Positions 7,394 through 15,820 of a DNA stretch of 64,000 bases are shown one piece after another. A model generated the notes under the pieces. That model did no database searches. It saw only the letters and a program-made list of their open reading frames with translations, and had not been told where the DNA came from. A program made the translations under genes and the position numbers. The stretch lies in contig JBBQAA010000074.1 of assembly GCA_038276395.1 (NCBI GenBank), forward strand, positions 124,001 through 188,000. The letters run 5' to 3'. Every line of letters starts with the position of its first letter. Position 1 is the first letter of the stretch. This DNA is from JBBQAA01 sp038276395. GTDB taxonomy: Bacteria; Actinomycetota; Thermoleophilia; Solirubrobacterales; Solirubrobacteraceae.

Positions 7394-9103
7394 ATGGCCG
7401 TCTCAACGCTCGAGCTCCGCCGGACCCCGCAGGTCGTCGCCCATGAGGTCGCCCCCCGCGCGCGCACCCGGGCCGGCTGGGTCGACTGGGTCACGACGAC
7501 CGACCACAAGAAGATCGGGATCCTCTACATGGTCACGACCTTCGTGTTCTTCCTGCTCGCGGGGGTCGAGGCGCTGCTCATGCGCACGCAGCTCGCGGTG
7601 CCGAACAACACGTTCCTCGTGCCCGAGAAGTACAACGAGCTCGTCACGCTGCACGGCACGACGATGATCTTCCTCTTCGTCGTACCGATGATGGCCGGCT
7701 TTGCCAACTACTTCCTGCCGCTCATGATCGGCGCGCGGGACATGGCCTTCCCCCGCCTGAACGCGCTGTCCTACTGGCTGCTGCTGTTCGGCGGGATCGT
7801 CTTCTACGCTTCGCTCTTCTTCTCCCCGCCCGAGGCGGGCTGGACCTCCTACGCCCCGCTCTCGACGGCCGCCTTCACGCCGAGCGGCGGCCAGGACGCG
7901 TGGATCTTCCTCATCCACATCACGGGCATCTCATCGCTCGTCGGCGCCGTCAACTTCTACGCGACGATCGTCAACATGCGCGCGCCGGGGATGACCTGGG
8001 GCCGCCTGCCGCTGTTCGTGTGGTCGATCCTCACCTACGCGATCCTGCTCATCCTCGCGCTCCCGACGATCGCCGCCGCGGTGACGATGCTGCTCACCGA
8101 CCGCCACTTCGGCACCCACTGGTTCGACCCGGCCCAGGGCGGCTCGCCGCTGCTCTGGCAGCACCTGTTCTGGTTCTTCGGCCACCCCGAGGTCTACATC
8201 ATGGTCCTGCCCGGCTTCGGGATCATCTCCGAGGTCCTGCCCGTGTTCGCGCGCAAGCCGATCTTCGGCTACAAGGCGATCGCCGCCTCCACGGTCATCA
8301 TCGCGTTCCTCAGCCTGCTCGTGTGGGCCCACCACATGTTCTCGACCCCGGTCTCGGAGGTCGTGCTCGGCTTCTTCATGCTCTCCTCCTTCCTCATCGC
8401 CGTGCCCACCGGCGTGAAGATCTTCAACTGGCTCGGGACCCTGTGGCGCGGGACGATCGAGCTGAAGACGCCGCTGTACTTCGCCGCGGGCTTCCTCGCC
8501 ACGTTCGTCATCGGCGGCATCACGGGGATCTTCCTGGCGATCTTCCCGATCGACTGGCAGCTCACCGACACCTACTTCGTCGTTGCCCACCTGCACTACG
8601 TGCTCATGGGCGGGTCGGTGTTCACCATCTTCGCCGGGCTCTACTACTGGTACCCGAAGATCACGGGCCGGATGATGAACGAGACGCTCGGGAAGGCGTC
8701 GTTCTGGCTCATCTTCATCGGCTTTCACCTGACCTTCCTCGTCCAGCATGCGGCGGGGCTCTCGGGGATGCCGCGGCGCGTCTACACCTACGAGCTGCAC
8801 GACGGCCACCTCGCGCTCTACAACATGATCTCGACGATCGGCTCCTACGTGCTCGGGATCGGGATCCTGCTCACCGTGGTCAACCTGCTGCGCTCCAAGG
8901 AGCACGGCGTGATCGCCGGCCCCGACCCGTGGAAGGCGAACACGCTCGAGTGGTTCACGAGCTCGCCGCCGCCCGTCAACAACTTCGACGAGATCCCGCG
9001 GATCCGATCGCTCGAGCCGATGCGGGACATCCGCCGGCAGGTCGAGCGCGCCACCGGCTACGAGCAGGACACGCCGGCCTCCGAGCAGTACGCCAAGGCA
9101 TGA
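7394..9103 (+). CDS. ctaD: cytochrome c oxidase subunit I, A1 subfamily
   Basis: The catalytic subunit reducing O2 to water with proton pumping; 569 residues and about twelve helices. Haem a ligands are H87 and H401 and the haem a3 ligand is H399. CuB ligands are H264, H313 and H314, with the cross-linked tyrosine Y268. The motif GHPEV at 263-267 supplies the D-channel glutamate (E266), which defines subfamily A1 of haem-copper oxidases. A Shine-Dalgarno sequence (AGGAGA) sits just before ATG 7394, seven bases after ctaC. A second subunit I of a different subfamily is at 12378. Confidence 0.97.
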   Translation: MAVSTLELRRTPQVVAHEVAPRARTRAGWVDWVTTTDHKKIGILYMVTTFVFFLLAGVEALLMRTQLAVPNNTFLVPEKYNELVTLHGTTMIFLFVVPMMAGFANYFLPLMIGARDMAFPRLNALSYWLLLFGGIVFYASLFFSPPEAGWTSYAPLSTAAFTPSGGQDAWIFLIHITGISSLVGAVNFYATIVNMRAPGMTWGRLPLFVWSILTYAILLILALPTIAAAVTMLLTDRHFGTHWFDPAQGGSPLLWQHLFWFFGHPEVYIMVLPGFGIISEVLPVFARKPIFGYKAIAASTVIIAFLSLLVWAHHMFSTPVSEVVLGFFMLSSFLIAVPTGVKIFNWLGTLWRGTIELKTPLYFAAGFLATFVIGGITGIFLAIFPIDWQLTDTYFVVAHLHYVLMGGSVFTIFAGLYYWYPKITGRMMNETLGKASFWLIFIGFHLTFLVQHAAGLSGMPRRVYTYELHDGHLALYNMISTIGSYVLGIGILLTVVNLLRSKEHGVIAGPDPWKANTLEWFTSSPPPVNNFDEIPRIRSLEPMRDIRRQVERATGYEQDTPASEQYAKA

Positions 9104-9110
9104 GGCGGGC

Positions 9111-10016
9111 GTGAGCGGCTCGGCCTCCACCGCGGTCCGCCCCGTCCCGGCGAGCGCCGCCGCGCTGGAGCTCGGCCGCGACCTGCTGACGCTGACCAAG
9201 CCGAAGGTCCAGTCCCTACTGCTCCTGACGACGGTCTCCTCGATGGAGATCGCCGGCAGCCCCTCGGCGGGCCGCGTGGCACTGACCTGCCTGGGCGGCT
9301 ACCTGTCGGCCGGCGGCGCGGGCGCGGTCAACCACTACTACGACCGGGACATCGACGCCCGGATGCCGCGCACGGCCTCCCGCCCCGTGCCGGCGGGCCG
9401 GATCGCGCCGCGGACCGCGCTGTGGTTCGGGATCGGCCTCGCGGCGGCGTCCTTCCTGCTCATGTCGCTGACCCTGAACGTGCTCGCCGCCTCGCTCGCC
9501 TTCGCCGGGTTTCTCGGCTACACGCTCGTCTACACGATGTGGCTGAAGCGCACGACGCCGCAGAACATCGTCATCGGCGGCGCCGCCGGGGCGATTCCGC
9601 CGCTCGTCGGCTGGGCGGCGACGACGGGCGGGCTCTCCGGCACGGCGCTCTACCTGTTCGCGATCGTGTTCTTCTGGACCCCGCCTCACTTCTGGGCGCT
9701 CTCGCTGCTCATGAAGGACGAGTACGCGCGGGTCGGGATCCCGATGCTGCCGGTCGTCCGCGGCGAGCGCGAGACGCGGCGCCAGATCCTGCTCTACGCC
9801 GTCCTGCTCTACGCCGTCACCCAGCTCCCGTTCTGTGCGGGCGGGATGGGCGGGATCTACCTCGGCGCCTCGCTCGCGCTCGGGCTGACCTTCATCGGCG
9901 CCGCGGTGCAGCTCGCCCGTCGGGCCGACCGCCGCAGCGCGCTGCGGCTCTACCTCTACTCGCTGCTCTACCTCGCCCTGCTCTTCGGCGCGATGGTCGC
10001 CGACGCCAAGCTCTAG
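9111..10016 (+). CDS. ctaB: protoheme IX farnesyltransferase (haem O synthase)
   Basis: A membrane prenyltransferase of the UbiA superfamily that adds a farnesyl group to haem B, the first step to haem A. The first aspartate-rich motif is NHYYDRDIDARMPRT, followed by SRPVPAG. The second conserved loop is the KRTTPQNIVIGG region and then WTPPHFWAL. About nine helices are visible in 301 residues. The GTG start at 9111 follows ctaD by seven bases, so it is in the operon. It supplies haem for both oxidases in the window; no haem A synthase (ctaA) is visible here. Confidence 0.95.
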   Translation: MSGSASTAVRPVPASAAALELGRDLLTLTKPKVQSLLLLTTVSSMEIAGSPSAGRVALTCLGGYLSAGGAGAVNHYYDRDIDARMPRTASRPVPAGRIAPRTALWFGIGLAAASFLLMSLTLNVLAASLAFAGFLGYTLVYTMWLKRTTPQNIVIGGAAGAIPPLVGWAATTGGLSGTALYLFAIVFFWTPPHFWALSLLMKDEYARVGIPMLPVVRGERETRRQILLYAVLLYAVTQLPFCAGGMGGIYLGASLALGLTFIGAAVQLARRADRRSALRLYLYSLLYLALLFGAMVADAKL

Positions 10017-10034
10017 GATCCCGCAGGAGGCTCC

Positions 10035-10148
10035 GTGGACCGCAAGCTCGCCCGCAAGAACATCCGCTCGGCGCTGATCGTCACGTCGATCATCGTCTTC
10101 ATGTTCGCCATCTCCTTCGTGGCCGCGGCCGTCTACAACCACGCATGA
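10035..10148 (+). CDS. 37-residue single-pass membrane protein of the oxidase operon
   Basis: Too short for ordinary gene calling but well supported. A strong Shine-Dalgarno AGGAGG (10025-10030) precedes GTG 10035. The product has a basic start (DRKLARKN) and one hydrophobic helix ending in AAAVYNHA. Its TGA overlaps the ATG of the next gene (ATGA). Position between ctaB and a subunit-IV-like gene suggests a small structural or assembly subunit of the aa3 oxidase. The family is not recognised. Confidence 0.75.
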   Translation: MDRKLARKNIRSALIVTSIIVFMFAISFVAAAVYNHA

Positions 10149-10387
10149 GCGACATCGAGCGCGAGTACCCCGCGCCGCCGGCCGGCGAGGAGATCCACCT
10201 CCCCGGCCCCACGCTGCTGCCGATCCTCTGCGCGGCGGGCATCACGCTGGCCGTCATCGGCACGACGATCTCCGTCTACGCCCTCGTCGTCGGGGTGCTG
10301 CTCTTCCTCGGCACGACCATCCGCTGGGTCGCCGACACGCGCCGCGACATCGACGCGCTGCCGGCCGACCACCGCGCCGGCTCCTAG
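10145..10387 (+). CDS. cytochrome c oxidase subunit IV-like small membrane protein
   Basis: Eighty residues: a proline-rich soluble start containing GEEIHLPGPTLLP, two closely spaced hydrophobic segments, and a charged tail (RWVADTRRDIDALP). The pattern resembles actinobacterial oxidase subunit IV (CtaF-like), though this copy is short. The ATG at 10145 overlaps the previous stop by four bases, so the operon reads ctaC-ctaD-ctaB-small-this gene. The role as an oxidase subunit is inferred from context and shape. Confidence 0.7.
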   Translation: MSDIEREYPAPPAGEEIHLPGPTLLPILCAAGITLAVIGTTISVYALVVGVLLFLGTTIRWVADTRRDIDALPADHRAGS

Positions 10388-10450
10388 CGTCTCCTCGGCA
10401 GCCGGCGCGGCCGGGCCGGAGCGGGCTCGCCATCGGCCGAGGGCTCCGCA

Positions 10451-10487
10451 TGGACAGAAATGCCGGCCTGGCGACCAGTCCCGTCCA
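10451..10487. repeat. twin hairpin element B, copy 1
   Basis: A 37-base element beginning TGGACAGAAA and ending GTCCA; the outer five bases are complementary. Copy 2 starts exactly 60 bases later. It lies in the 213-base gap between the converging oxidase operon and CBS-domain gene. Confidence 0.65.
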
Positions 10488-10510
10488 CGAGCGGCGGCCG
10501 AGCGCACGCG

Positions 10511-10548
10511 TGGACAGAAAACGTCTACCGGGCGACCGTTCCTGTCCA
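10511..10548. repeat. twin hairpin element B, copy 2
   Basis: TGGACAG (10511-10517) pairs with CTGTCCA (10542-10548), and AA/TT pairing resumes inside the stem after one mismatch. It shares TGGACAGAAA and GGCGACC with copy 1. The rest of the 10388-10600 gap shows no gene. Confidence 0.65.
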
Positions 10549-10600
10549 ACCGGCCGGGCGAGGGCGCCCGGCGGCGCGGGCGCCCTGGCGACGCCGTGCG

Positions 10601-10999
10601 CTACGCCGGCATGTCGGACGTCGCGCCCGCCTGCGTCCAGCAGCGGACGATATCCCGCACGGAGAGCATCCCGACGATCTCGCCGGCCTCGATGACCACT
10701 AGGTGGCGAAAGCCGCCACGGGACATGGTCTCCGCCGCCTGCTCAAGCGACCAGTCGGGCTCGGCGAAGACCAGGTCGCCCGTCAGATGATCGCCGACGC
10801 ACTCGGCGTCCACGTCCAGCCCTCCGCCCACCGCCTTGAGGATGTCCCGCTCCGTCAGGATCCCCGGCCCCGGCAGCTCGGGGTCGACGACCACCGCCGA
10901 ACCGATCCGCCGCCGGCTCATCTGCTCGGCCGCCTGGCGGAGCGTGTGCCCCGGGCCGATCGACAGCACCTCGCTCGACATTCCGCTGCGGACCTGCAT
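10601..10999 (-). CDS. two-CBS-domain protein
   Basis: A 132-residue protein made of two CBS motifs, the Bateman module that binds adenosyl ligands such as AMP, ATP or SAM. The first repeat has QAAEQMSRRRIGSAVVVD followed by GILTERDIL. The second has QAAETMSRGGFRHLVVIE followed by GMLSVRDIV. There is no attached catalytic domain, so it is a free-standing sensor. The start is ATG 10999 with GGAGG (11008-11012) upstream; a longer open frame to 11251 is not convincing. It is divergent from an AraC-type regulator across 136 bases, where TAGTAT (11039-11034, reverse) may be its -10 box. The partner protein is unknown. Confidence 0.88.
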   Translation of the reverse strand: MQVRSGMSSEVLSIGPGHTLRQAAEQMSRRRIGSAVVVDPELPGPGILTERDILKAVGGGLDVDAECVGDHLTGDLVFAEPDWSLEQAAETMSRGGFRHLVVIEAGEIVGMLSVRDIVRCWTQAGATSDMPA

Positions 11000-11135
11000 C
11001 CATGACCTCCGGATAGCTTGCGACTTATGACGCATACTAAACGTCCGGCGGGCCGGTCGCCGCGAGCGCCTGCGCGCCAACCGCATTACGTCCGGGTGAA
11101 AAAGTGACGCCGGAGTCATCTCCTCGCGCGCGCGG

Positions 11136-11543
11136 GTGCGTATCCAGGGTGTGCAGCGCTCTACCACCGTCCGCCACCGCACGAGCCTGTTCGAGGAGGC
11201 CGTCGAGATCGTCGAGTCCGAGTACGGCTCGGATCTCTCCCTCGACGACATCGCCCGCCGGGTCGCCTCCTCCCGGCGCCAGCTCCAGCGCTCCTACTCG
11301 GAGATCGGCGATACGACCTTCCGCTCCCACCTGACCTCGGTGCGCATGCGCCGCGCAGCCGACATGCTGACCGACGGACGGCTGACCGTCCGCGAGGTCG
11401 CCCAGCGGGTCGGCTACCGCCAGCCTGCCCAGTTCGCCAAGGCGTTTCGCCGCATCATGGGCGCCTCGCCGTCGGACTGGCGCGAGTTTCGCAGCCGGAT
11501 GAACGGCGCCTCGGCCGCGACGCCGGACGCCTTCGCGGCCTAG
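11136..11543 (+). CDS. AraC-family helix-turn-helix regulator (DNA-binding domain only)
   Basis: A short 135-residue protein consisting almost entirely of the AraC/XylS double helix-turn-helix domain. The first HTH is around LSLDDIARRVASSRRQLQR and the second around VREVAQRVGYRQPAQFAKAF, followed by the family signature MGASPSDWR. There is no ligand-binding domain, so it may respond to protein level or work with a partner. The start is GTG 11136 or GTG 11151. It lies between a CBS protein and the second oxidase gene set and could control either; that is a guess. Confidence 0.88.
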   Translation: MRIQGVQRSTTVRHRTSLFEEAVEIVESEYGSDLSLDDIARRVASSRRQLQRSYSEIGDTTFRSHLTSVRMRRAADMLTDGRLTVREVAQRVGYRQPAQFAKAFRRIMGASPSDWREFRSRMNGASAATPDAFAA

Positions 11544-11604
11544 GCCCGGCCGCCGCTCCGAGCCGCGCGAGCGGACTTGACGCGCGTGCGTCGCACGCGC
11601 CCGT

Positions 11605-11610
11605 TAGGAT
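11605..11610 (+). promoter_or_regulatory. -10 promoter box of the second cox operon
   Basis: TAGGAT, nine bases before ATG 11620. TTGACG at 11577-11582 is a possible -35, but the spacing of 22 bases is long. Confidence 0.55.
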
Positions 11611-11619
11611 GCGCGCCGC

Positions 11620-12372
11620 ATGAGCGCGGAGAGCAGACGCGAGAGCGGGGGGCGCCAGGACTATCTCCGCGTGGCGGTGGTCATCGTCCTCGCCTCGCTC
11701 GTGACGATCCCGATCGCCCTGCTGATCCACTGGTTCCCCACCCAGGCCTCGGTGGAGTCCCGGAAGATCGACACGCTCTACGACGTGCTGCTGATCTTCT
11801 CCGTGCCGATGTTCTGGCTCGTGGCGACGACCGTCCTCTTCTCGGTCTGGCGCTGGCGGATGCGGCCCGGCGAGGAGGAGCTCGACGGGCCGCCGATCCA
11901 CGGAAACACGCGGCTCGAGGTCGTCTGGACCGCCTTCCCAGCCGTCATGATGGTCGGCCTGTGCACCTACGCCTTCGTCACGCTGCACTCGATCGAGAAG
12001 ACGCACCGGCACATGACCGTCGAGGTCATGGCCCAGCAGTTCGCCTTTCGCTACACCTATCCGGACGGCCCCGGCGGCAAGCCCTTCTCGACCAACGACC
12101 TCTACGTGCCCACCGGTGAGCAGGTCGAGTTCAAGGTGCACGCCAAGGACGTCCTGCACGACTTCTGGGTTCCCGCCTTCCGCCTGAAGACGGACGCCGT
12201 ACCCGGGATCACGACGGCGATCAAGGTCACGCCCTCCCGGGTCGGGACCTACGCCGTCGTGTGCGCGGAGCTGTGCGGCCTCGGCCACGCGCTCATGCGC
12301 TCTACCGTGCACGTCGTTCCGCCCGAGCAGTTCAAGACCTGGCTCGCCAAACAGAAGACGACCGGAGCCTGA
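11620..12372 (+). CDS. cytochrome c oxidase subunit II (second set)
   Basis: A second CuA subunit of 250 residues. It has no cleavable signal peptide; the N-terminus leads into a first helix at about 17-39, with further helices around 55-78 and 100-121. CuA ligands are C215, C219, H223 and M226 (CAELCGLGHALM) and H180. It differs clearly from the subunit at 6517, so it is not a recent duplicate. It has its own TAGGAT box and sits six bases before the A2-type subunit I, forming the core of a separate oxidase. Confidence 0.94.
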   Translation: MSAESRRESGGRQDYLRVAVVIVLASLVTIPIALLIHWFPTQASVESRKIDTLYDVLLIFSVPMFWLVATTVLFSVWRWRMRPGEEELDGPPIHGNTRLEVVWTAFPAVMMVGLCTYAFVTLHSIEKTHRHMTVEVMAQQFAFRYTYPDGPGGKPFSTNDLYVPTGEQVEFKVHAKDVLHDFWVPAFRLKTDAVPGITTAIKVTPSRVGTYAVVCAELCGLGHALMRSTVHVVPPEQFKTWLAKQKTTGA

Positions 12373-12377
12373 CCTCC

Positions 12378-14351
12378 ATGAGCGCAACCGCCACCTCCCC
12401 CACCCCGCACACGACGACGGCGCCGCATACGCCGCCGCCGGCCTCCGGGCTCCAGCGCTTCCGGGTCGCCGGCTGGTACCGCGCCGCGCTCGGCCTGTTC
12501 CTGGGCGTGGCCTTCTGCATCGGGCTCGACGTCCTCGTCCGCCTGGCCTACGGCGACCACCCGGTCTACTCCGGCGACGCCGTGTGGATGGTCTCGCTGC
12601 TCGGCGCGCCGTTCGGGTTCCTCATCGGCCTCGGCTGCTTCGACTACTGGTTCTACTGGGCCGCGGGCCGGCCCTCGCGCCCGGAGGACCACTCCTCCCA
12701 CGGCGCCTACTCGTGGAAGGACTACTTCCGCGTCAACACCGACCACAAGGTCATCGGGACCCAGTACGTCGTCACGTCGTTCTTCTTCTTCTTCGTCGGC
12801 GGGCTGATCGCGATGCTCATGCGGGCGGAGCTGGCCCAGCCCGGGCTGCAGTTCGTCGATTCGAGCACGTTCAACGGGCTCTTCTCGGTGCACGCCTCGC
12901 TGCTCATCTTCCTCTTCATCATCCCGGTCTTCGCCGGCCTCGCGAACTTCGTGCTGCCGCTCATGATCGGCGCGCCGGACATGGCCTTCCCGCGCCTGAA
13001 CGCGCTGTCGTTCTGGCTGCTGCCCGTGGCCGGCGTGATGATGCTCCTGTCCTTCCTCGCGCCGGGCGGCCCCTTCGCCTCAGGCTGGACGGCCTATGCG
13101 CCGCTCTCCACGACCCAGCCCGTCGGGCAGATGTTCTTCACGATCGCCGTGCAGTTCGCGGGCGCGTCGTCGATCGCCACGGCGCTCAACTTCCTCGTCA
13201 CGATCATCACGATGCGCGCGCCGGGGATGAGCTTCTGGCGGATGCCGCTGCTCGTCTGGGCCAACTTCTCGACCTCGCTGCTCGTCGTCATCGCCACGCC
13301 CTTCATCGCCGCCTCGCAGTTCTTCGTCCTGCTCGACCGCGGCCTCGGCTTCCACTTCTTCGACTCCGCCGTGGCCTCCCACGCCAACGGCGACGTGCTC
13401 ATGTACCAGCACGTCTTCTGGTTCTACTCCCACCCGGCGGTCTACATCATGATGCTGCCGGGCTTCGGGATCGTCTCGGAGATCATCGCCGTCAAGGCGC
13501 GCAAGCCGATCTTCGGCTACCGGATGATGGCCTTCTCGCTCCTGGCCATCGTCGTGCTCGGCTTCACCGTGTGGGCGCACCACATGTTCGTCTCGGGCAT
13601 GCAGGGCTGGATCCGCGTGCCGATGATGATCACGACGGCGATCATCGCCGTACCGACGGGGATCAAGATCTTCTCCTGGCTGGCGACGCTGTGGAAGGGC
13701 GTGCTGCATCTCGACACGCCGATGCTCTTCGCCCTCGGCTTCCTGACGATGTTCACGCTCGGCGGGATCTCGGGGGTGATGCTGGCGATGATCCCGTTCA
13801 CGATCCACGTCTCGGACACCTACTTCATCGTCGCCCACATCCACTACGTGCTCTTCGGCGGCTCGCTGTTCACGATCTTCGCCGGGGTCTACTACTGGTT
13901 CCCGAAGATGACGGGGCGGATGTTCGACGAGCGTCTCGGGAAGATCCACTTCTGGACGACCTTCGTCTTCTTCAACCTCACCTTCGCGCCCATGCACCTG
14001 ATCGGGATCGAGGGGATGCCCCGGCGCGTGGCCGACTACGCCCAGCAGTTCGCGGGCTGGAACCTGGCGATCTCGATCGCGTCGTTCTTCCTCGGTCTCT
14101 CCTCGCTCATCTTCCTGTGGAACATCGTCACGAGCTGGCGTGGCGGCCCGCGCGCCGCCGCCAACCCCTGGCGCGCGCTGACGCTCGAGTGGCAGGTCTC
14201 CTCCCCCCCGCCCGTCTTCAACTTCGACCGCGTGCCGACCGTCGTCGGCGGCCCCTACGAGTACGGCGTGCCTGGGGCGGTGCACGGAATCTTCAAGCCG
14301 GCCGAGACGGCCACGGCCGAGGCGCGCCCGCAGCCCGCCGGAGGGCACTGA
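12378..14351 (+). CDS. cytochrome c oxidase subunit I, A2 subfamily
   Basis: A 657-residue haem-copper oxidase catalytic subunit. Ligands seen are H172 (SVHASL), H351 in YSHPAV (350-355), the H401-H402 pair (WAHHMF) and the VAHIHYV pair further on. The YSHP motif replaces the GHPE glutamate of the A1 enzyme, the mark of subfamily A2, in which tyrosine and serine serve the D-channel. The N-terminus carries about 110 extra residues with two additional hydrophobic segments (about 35-55 and 68-95) before the usual first helix. The start is ATG 12378; the open frame further left is a shadow of subunit II. It is the first catalytic gene of a set continuing through 15928. Confidence 0.95.
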   Translation: MSATATSPTPHTTTAPHTPPPASGLQRFRVAGWYRAALGLFLGVAFCIGLDVLVRLAYGDHPVYSGDAVWMVSLLGAPFGFLIGLGCFDYWFYWAAGRPSRPEDHSSHGAYSWKDYFRVNTDHKVIGTQYVVTSFFFFFVGGLIAMLMRAELAQPGLQFVDSSTFNGLFSVHASLLIFLFIIPVFAGLANFVLPLMIGAPDMAFPRLNALSFWLLPVAGVMMLLSFLAPGGPFASGWTAYAPLSTTQPVGQMFFTIAVQFAGASSIATALNFLVTIITMRAPGMSFWRMPLLVWANFSTSLLVVIATPFIAASQFFVLLDRGLGFHFFDSAVASHANGDVLMYQHVFWFYSHPAVYIMMLPGFGIVSEIIAVKARKPIFGYRMMAFSLLAIVVLGFTVWAHHMFVSGMQGWIRVPMMITTAIIAVPTGIKIFSWLATLWKGVLHLDTPMLFALGFLTMFTLGGISGVMLAMIPFTIHVSDTYFIVAHIHYVLFGGSLFTIFAGVYYWFPKMTGRMFDERLGKIHFWTTFVFFNLTFAPMHLIGIEGMPRRVADYAQQFAGWNLAISIASFFLGLSSLIFLWNIVTSWRGGPRAAANPWRALTLEWQVSSPPPVFNFDRVPTVVGGPYEYGVPGAVHGIFKPAETATAEARPQPAGGH

Positions 14352-14354
14352 GCG

Positions 14355-15197
14355 GTGCCGCGGATCCTCGTCGTCGCCAACGAGACGCTGGCCTCGCGCT
14401 CGCTGCTGAACGCGATTCGCGAGCGCGCCGAACGCGCCGAGGAGGAGACGGACTGGGTCGTGGCGGCGCCGCTCGCGCGGGCCTCCGCGGGCCTCGTCTC
14501 CTACGACGACGTCGCGCGCGAGGCCACGCAGCACCGCGTCGACGACATGGTGGCCGAGCTCGGGGAACTCGGGCTCTCGGCCCAGGGCGAGGTCATGGAC
14601 CCCGACCCGTTCAGCGCGACGATGGACGCGGTCGGCGAGTTCCGCCCGGATGAGATCATCATCTCGACCCATCCCGAGACGCGCTCGGGCTGGCTCCGGC
14701 GCGATCTGCTCGAGCGCGTGCAGAACGCGAGCGGGCTCCCGGTGGAGCACGTCGTCGCCGACCTCGACGCCGAGGGCGAGGAGACGACCCACACGCTCGT
14801 CGTGGCCAACCAGACGGCCGAGGGCTCCCCGCTCCTCGGGCTCCTGCGCGGCAAGTCCGAGGAGAAGAAGCACCGCTTCATCGTCGTCGTGCCCCAGGCC
14901 GACGGCCCTGAGGAGGCGCGCGCGCGCGTCGACGCGGTCTGCGACGAGCTCCGCCGCGAGCGCCTGGACGCCACCGGCACGGTCGGGGACCCCGACCCCT
15001 ACACCGCGGTCATGAACGCGCTCTCGTTCTTCAAGGTCGACGAGATCGTCATCTCCACCCATCCGGCCACCCGCTCGGGCTGGCTGCGGGCGGACCTGAT
15101 CGAGCGGGTGCGCCGCGCGACCTCGCGCCCCGTCGAGCACGTCGTCGTCGACACGGAGCGCGGCAGGTCCCGCGCCGCCACCGCGTCCGAGAGCTAG
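14355..15197 (+). CDS. tandem-duplicated universal-stress-like protein
   Basis: A 280-residue soluble protein built of two homologous halves. The segments DEIIISTHPETRSGWLRRDL and DEIVISTHPATRSGWLRADL lie in equivalent places about 140 residues apart, each after a DPDPF/DPDPY element. The alpha/beta pattern and the start PRILVVANET resemble the universal stress protein fold, but a clear nucleotide-binding GxxGxxxxGS signature is not seen. The GTG start at 14355 follows subunit I by three bases and nine bases separate it from subunit III, so it is made with the oxidase. Function is unknown; a regulatory or assembly role is an inference from position. Confidence 0.8.
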   Translation: MPRILVVANETLASRSLLNAIRERAERAEEETDWVVAAPLARASAGLVSYDDVAREATQHRVDDMVAELGELGLSAQGEVMDPDPFSATMDAVGEFRPDEIIISTHPETRSGWLRRDLLERVQNASGLPVEHVVADLDAEGEETTHTLVVANQTAEGSPLLGLLRGKSEEKKHRFIVVVPQADGPEEARARVDAVCDELRRERLDATGTVGDPDPYTAVMNALSFFKVDEIVISTHPATRSGWLRADLIERVRRATSRPVEHVVVDTERGRSRAATASES

Positions 15198-15205
15198 GAG
15201 AGGCC

Positions 15206-15820
15206 GTGGAAGCCGCCTCGATCGCCGCGCTGGGAGCCGATGACCACCATCACGGCCCGCCCGAGGCCAACCGGTCCTCTCGCGTCGAGCCCCAGCTCCT
15301 CGGAATGCTGCTGTTCATCATCTCGGAGATCATGGTCTTCGGGGCCTTCTTCACCGCGTACTTCTTCATCCGGGTCGCGCAGTCGAACCCGTGGCCGGGG
15401 CCCGGCGCCGAGCTGCCGAAGCTCGTGGCCGGCTTCAACACGGCGGTCCTGCTCTCCTCCTCGCTGACGATCCACTGGGCGCTGACCGCGCTGAAGAACA
15501 ACAACCGCGCCGCGTTCAAGGCGGGGATGCTGACGACGTTCTTCCTCGGCGCGACCTTCCTGTTCGTGCAGATCAACGAGTATTGGCACCTCGGCGTGGC
15601 GCCGCACGACACCGCGCAGATGTCGGTCTTCTACGGCCTCACCGGGCTGCACGGCGCCCACGTGTGCATCGGCCTCCTCCTGCTGGCGATCGTCAACGTC
15701 CGCGCCTTCCGCGGCCACTACTCGCCCGAGGAGCACCGCGGCGTCGAGGTGCCGGGGATCTACTGGCACTTCGTCGACGTCATGTGGGTGATCGTCTACA
15801 CGACGGTGTACCTGCTGTAG
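15206..15820 (+). CDS. ctaE: cytochrome c oxidase subunit III
   Basis: A 204-residue membrane subunit with five hydrophobic helices, the short actinobacterial form. Recognisable pieces are LLFIISEIMVFGAFF, the conserved glutamate in QINEYWH, GLHGAHVCIG and WHFVDVMWVIVY at the end. A DDHHHG cluster near the N-terminus could bind metal but is not a family feature. The GTG start at 15206 has AGGAG upstream. It belongs to the A2 oxidase set; whether it also serves the A1 enzyme, which lacks its own subunit III here, cannot be told. Confidence 0.95.
   Translation: MEAASIAALGADDHHHGPPEANRSSRVEPQLLGMLLFIISEIMVFGAFFTAYFFIRVAQSNPWPGPGAELPKLVAGFNTAVLLSSSLTIHWALTALKNNNRAAFKAGMLTTFFLGATFLFVQINEYWHLGVAPHDTAQMSVFYGLTGLHGAHVCIGLLLLAIVNVRAFRGHYSPEEHRGVEVPGIYWHFVDVMWVIVYTTVYLL

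Noticed and set aside
10451..10548. Spaced repeats considered as a minimal CRISPR array
   Set aside because: Only two units, each internally palindromic with variable middle parts, no cas genes, and the same architecture seen elsewhere with a different sequence.
13080..15140. A 686-codon reverse open frame under the A2 oxidase and stress-like genes
   Set aside because: Asp/Glu/Arg/His-rich translation typical of the antisense frame of GC-rich genes, while the forward strand has unambiguous proteins.
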